From a bacterium (lineage in GTDB: Bacteria > Bacillota > Clostridia > Lachnospirales > Lachnospiraceae), in contig JAMPCE010000022.1 in the NCBI GenBank assembly GCA_023666335.1, forward strand, positions 1 to 34,753: a DNA stretch of 34,753 bases, read 5' to 3'. Shown piece by piece: positions 33,890 through 34,753 of the stretch (position 1 is its first letter; each line of letters begins with the position of its first letter). The position numbers and the translations under genes were made by a program. Under the pieces are notes generated by a model, which was not told the DNA's origin, did no database searches, and saw nothing but the letters and a program-made list of their open reading frames with translations.

Positions 33890-34168
33890 ATGTGGAATTA
33901 TGAGAGAAGACTTGAGTTTCCCGTAAACATCAAAGAAGCAAACGCTATGCTGGCGCAGGCCATCATCAGCCAGTACGGCGGACCTGACGGAGAGATGGGC
34001 GCATCCATGCGCTATCTGTCGCAGCGCTATGCCTGCCCTTACCGGGAGGTTGCGGGCGTGCTGACCGATATCGGTGTATCGGTTACGAAATTGCGCATCT
34101 TAGGTTTTAAGTTTACTCCGGAAAGGCGAATCTTCCGGCGCTTTATGATTTCTGAACAATTTCCATAG
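33890..34168 (+). pseudogene. cotJC: cotJC interrupted after codon 62
   Basis: CotJC is a manganese-catalase-like ferritin-fold coat protein of about 190 residues. Residues 1-62 here match it well (MWNYERRLEFPVNIKEAN, then ISQYGGPDGEMGASMRYLSQRY, VLTDIG). The family continues TEELAHLEM, which supplies metal ligands, but here the frame passes at about 34075 into unrelated sequence (VSVTKLRILGF to EQFP) and stops at 34168. The truncated product lacks most of the metal-binding residues. The foreign sequence contains the 3' end of a large serine recombinase, so the break is best explained by site-specific integration; the rest of cotJC may lie at the far end of the element, outside the window. 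Confidence 0.88.
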
Positions 34169-34753
34169 AGAGAATATCCGTGTGGTAATCCTCATTCCTG
34201 CCGTAAGAATGGATATTGAGTTTCATGCCGAACGGAATGCATTTCAGCCACACCTCAATGGTCTTATTATGATAAATGATCATTTTATCAAGGATTTCCC
34301 GATACAGGCTTACATTACTCTCATCAAAAGACATAATCTCGTCCAAAGCAGCGATATAGCTTTCATATTCGTGCAGTTCTGCCGATTTTACCTTTTCCTG
34401 TTTTCCCGCATCATGCAATGATTCTGCAAGTTCCGCAAGCTGCTCATCATACCATTTTGTCTGCTCCTGCAAGTCAGACTTGGTAATCAAGCCATCCAGC
34501 ATCAGGTCAATCGCTTTTCTTTTCTTGGCAGCAAGCGCGTCCATTTTTTCCTGAATCTGCTTTGTGTCCGGCTTTTTCTCCTTTATGCCTTTGATTGCCC
34601 TGATCTCCTGCATGATTTCCCGTTTCAGTTCTTTTTGGTTCGTCTGAAGCTGACAGATGCAATAGTGCATACAGGTAAGCAATGCCTTTTCATTGATCGA
34701 GCCATTATCGCAGCCGATTTGTTCCCCGAAAGAAGAAATCTTCTTTGCTCCAT
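34076..34753. mobile_element. Left end of an integrative element inserted in cotJC (extends beyond window)
   Basis: Everything right of the break in cotJC is unrelated to cotJC. The recombinase stop (34143) is only 67 bases from the break, and the gene reads toward it, as is usual for integrases at element ends. The junction region holds a direct repeat, ATCGGT-GT-ATCGGT (34070-34083), and an inverted repeat, CCGGAA and TTCCGG (34118-34138), possibly recombinase-binding arms of an attachment site. Prophage, transposon and skin-like element cannot be told apart from this fragment. Confidence 0.7.
34143..34753 (-). CDS. Large serine recombinase, C-terminal part (cut by window edge)
   Basis: About 202 residues of the C-terminus are visible; the frame is open to the right edge, upstream of the first internal ATG/TTG (the visible part begins about GAKKISSFGEQIGCDNGSINEKALLT). 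It is helical and charged (QTNQKELKREIMQEI, then KKPDTKQIQEKMDALAAKKRKAIDLMLDGLITKSDLQEQ) and ends with a region typical of recombinase_zn_beta_ribbon/coiled-coil serine recombinases (YREILDKMIIYHNKTIEVWLKCI). The catalytic N-terminal resolvase domain with its Ser is outside the window. It would catalyse integration and, with a directionality factor, excision of the element. Confidence 0.75.
   Translation of the reverse strand, partial: GAKKISSFGEQIGCDNGSINEKALLTCMHYCICQLQTNQKELKREIMQEIRAIKGIKEKKPDTKQIQEKMDALAAKKRKAIDLMLDGLITKSDLQEQTKWYDEQLAELAESLHDAGKQEKVKSAELHEYESYIAALDEIMSFDESNVSLYREILDKMIIYHNKTIEVWLKCIPFGMKLNIHSYGRNEDYHTDILSMEIVQKS

Noticed and set aside
34118..34138. Terminator for the recombinase gene
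   Set aside because: The 6-base arms are followed by no T tract on the minus strand; kept only as a possible attachment-site arm.

Overview
The window reads as chromosomal DNA of an anaerobic, spore-forming Clostridium-like Firmicute, most likely a gut Lachnospiraceae. The basis is the cotJ spore-coat operon, a monomeric group B-type [FeFe] hydrogenase, very large Ig-like/BspA-like surface proteins next to a class B sortase, a DUF1292 protein, strong AGGAGG ribosome-binding sites and moderate GC content. Nearly all genes are on the minus strand. The exceptions are the histidine phosphatase (19001-19726), the DUF1292 protein (24755-25102) and the cotJ operon (33444-34168). No tRNA, rRNA or CRISPR array was seen. 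No gene-free stretch exceeds 300 bases; the longest are 33191-33443, 24521-24754, 18778-19000 and 6936-7133, and each holds promoter or hairpin signals listed below.

Region 1 (1-12146) is a cell-surface block: the start of a truncated exported protein, a class B sortase, an about 1760-residue Ig-like (Big2) surface protein and an about 1670-residue BspA-like/InlB-repeat surface protein. The two giants share C-terminal repeat modules, and neither ends in a recognisable sortase sorting signal.

Region 2 (12250-16621) is an AT-richer island dense in toxin-antitoxin modules: a DinJ/YafQ pair, a PIN-toxin pair whose toxin is broken by a frameshift, and a three-gene HigB-HigA-SecB-like unit that looks like a toxin-antitoxin-chaperone (TAC) system. 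A TPR protein and a DUF4037 protein are interleaved with them.

Region 3 (16661-33190) is mostly housekeeping: hflC/hflK with an unusual double-hairpin leader, a histidine phosphatase, a DUF1189-like membrane protein, trpS, a small Gly/Asn/Cys-rich protein, a DUF5662 protein, a GH13 glycogen-debranching-like protein that has lost key catalytic residues, a DUF1292 protein, a UvrD-type helicase overlapping gltX, a group B-type [FeFe] hydrogenase, and a Gld-like ABC exporter whose permease is fused to a GldG-type domain.

Region 4 (33354-34753) is a cotJA-cotJB-cotJC spore-coat operon behind a SigK-like promoter. cotJC is cut after codon 62. The foreign sequence beyond it carries, 67 bases further on, the 3' end of a large serine recombinase gene running toward the junction. 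This has the geometry of an integrative element sitting inside a sporulation gene, possibly excised during sporulation as with the skin element in sigK. The two most interesting systems are this interrupted cotJC and the TAC module.
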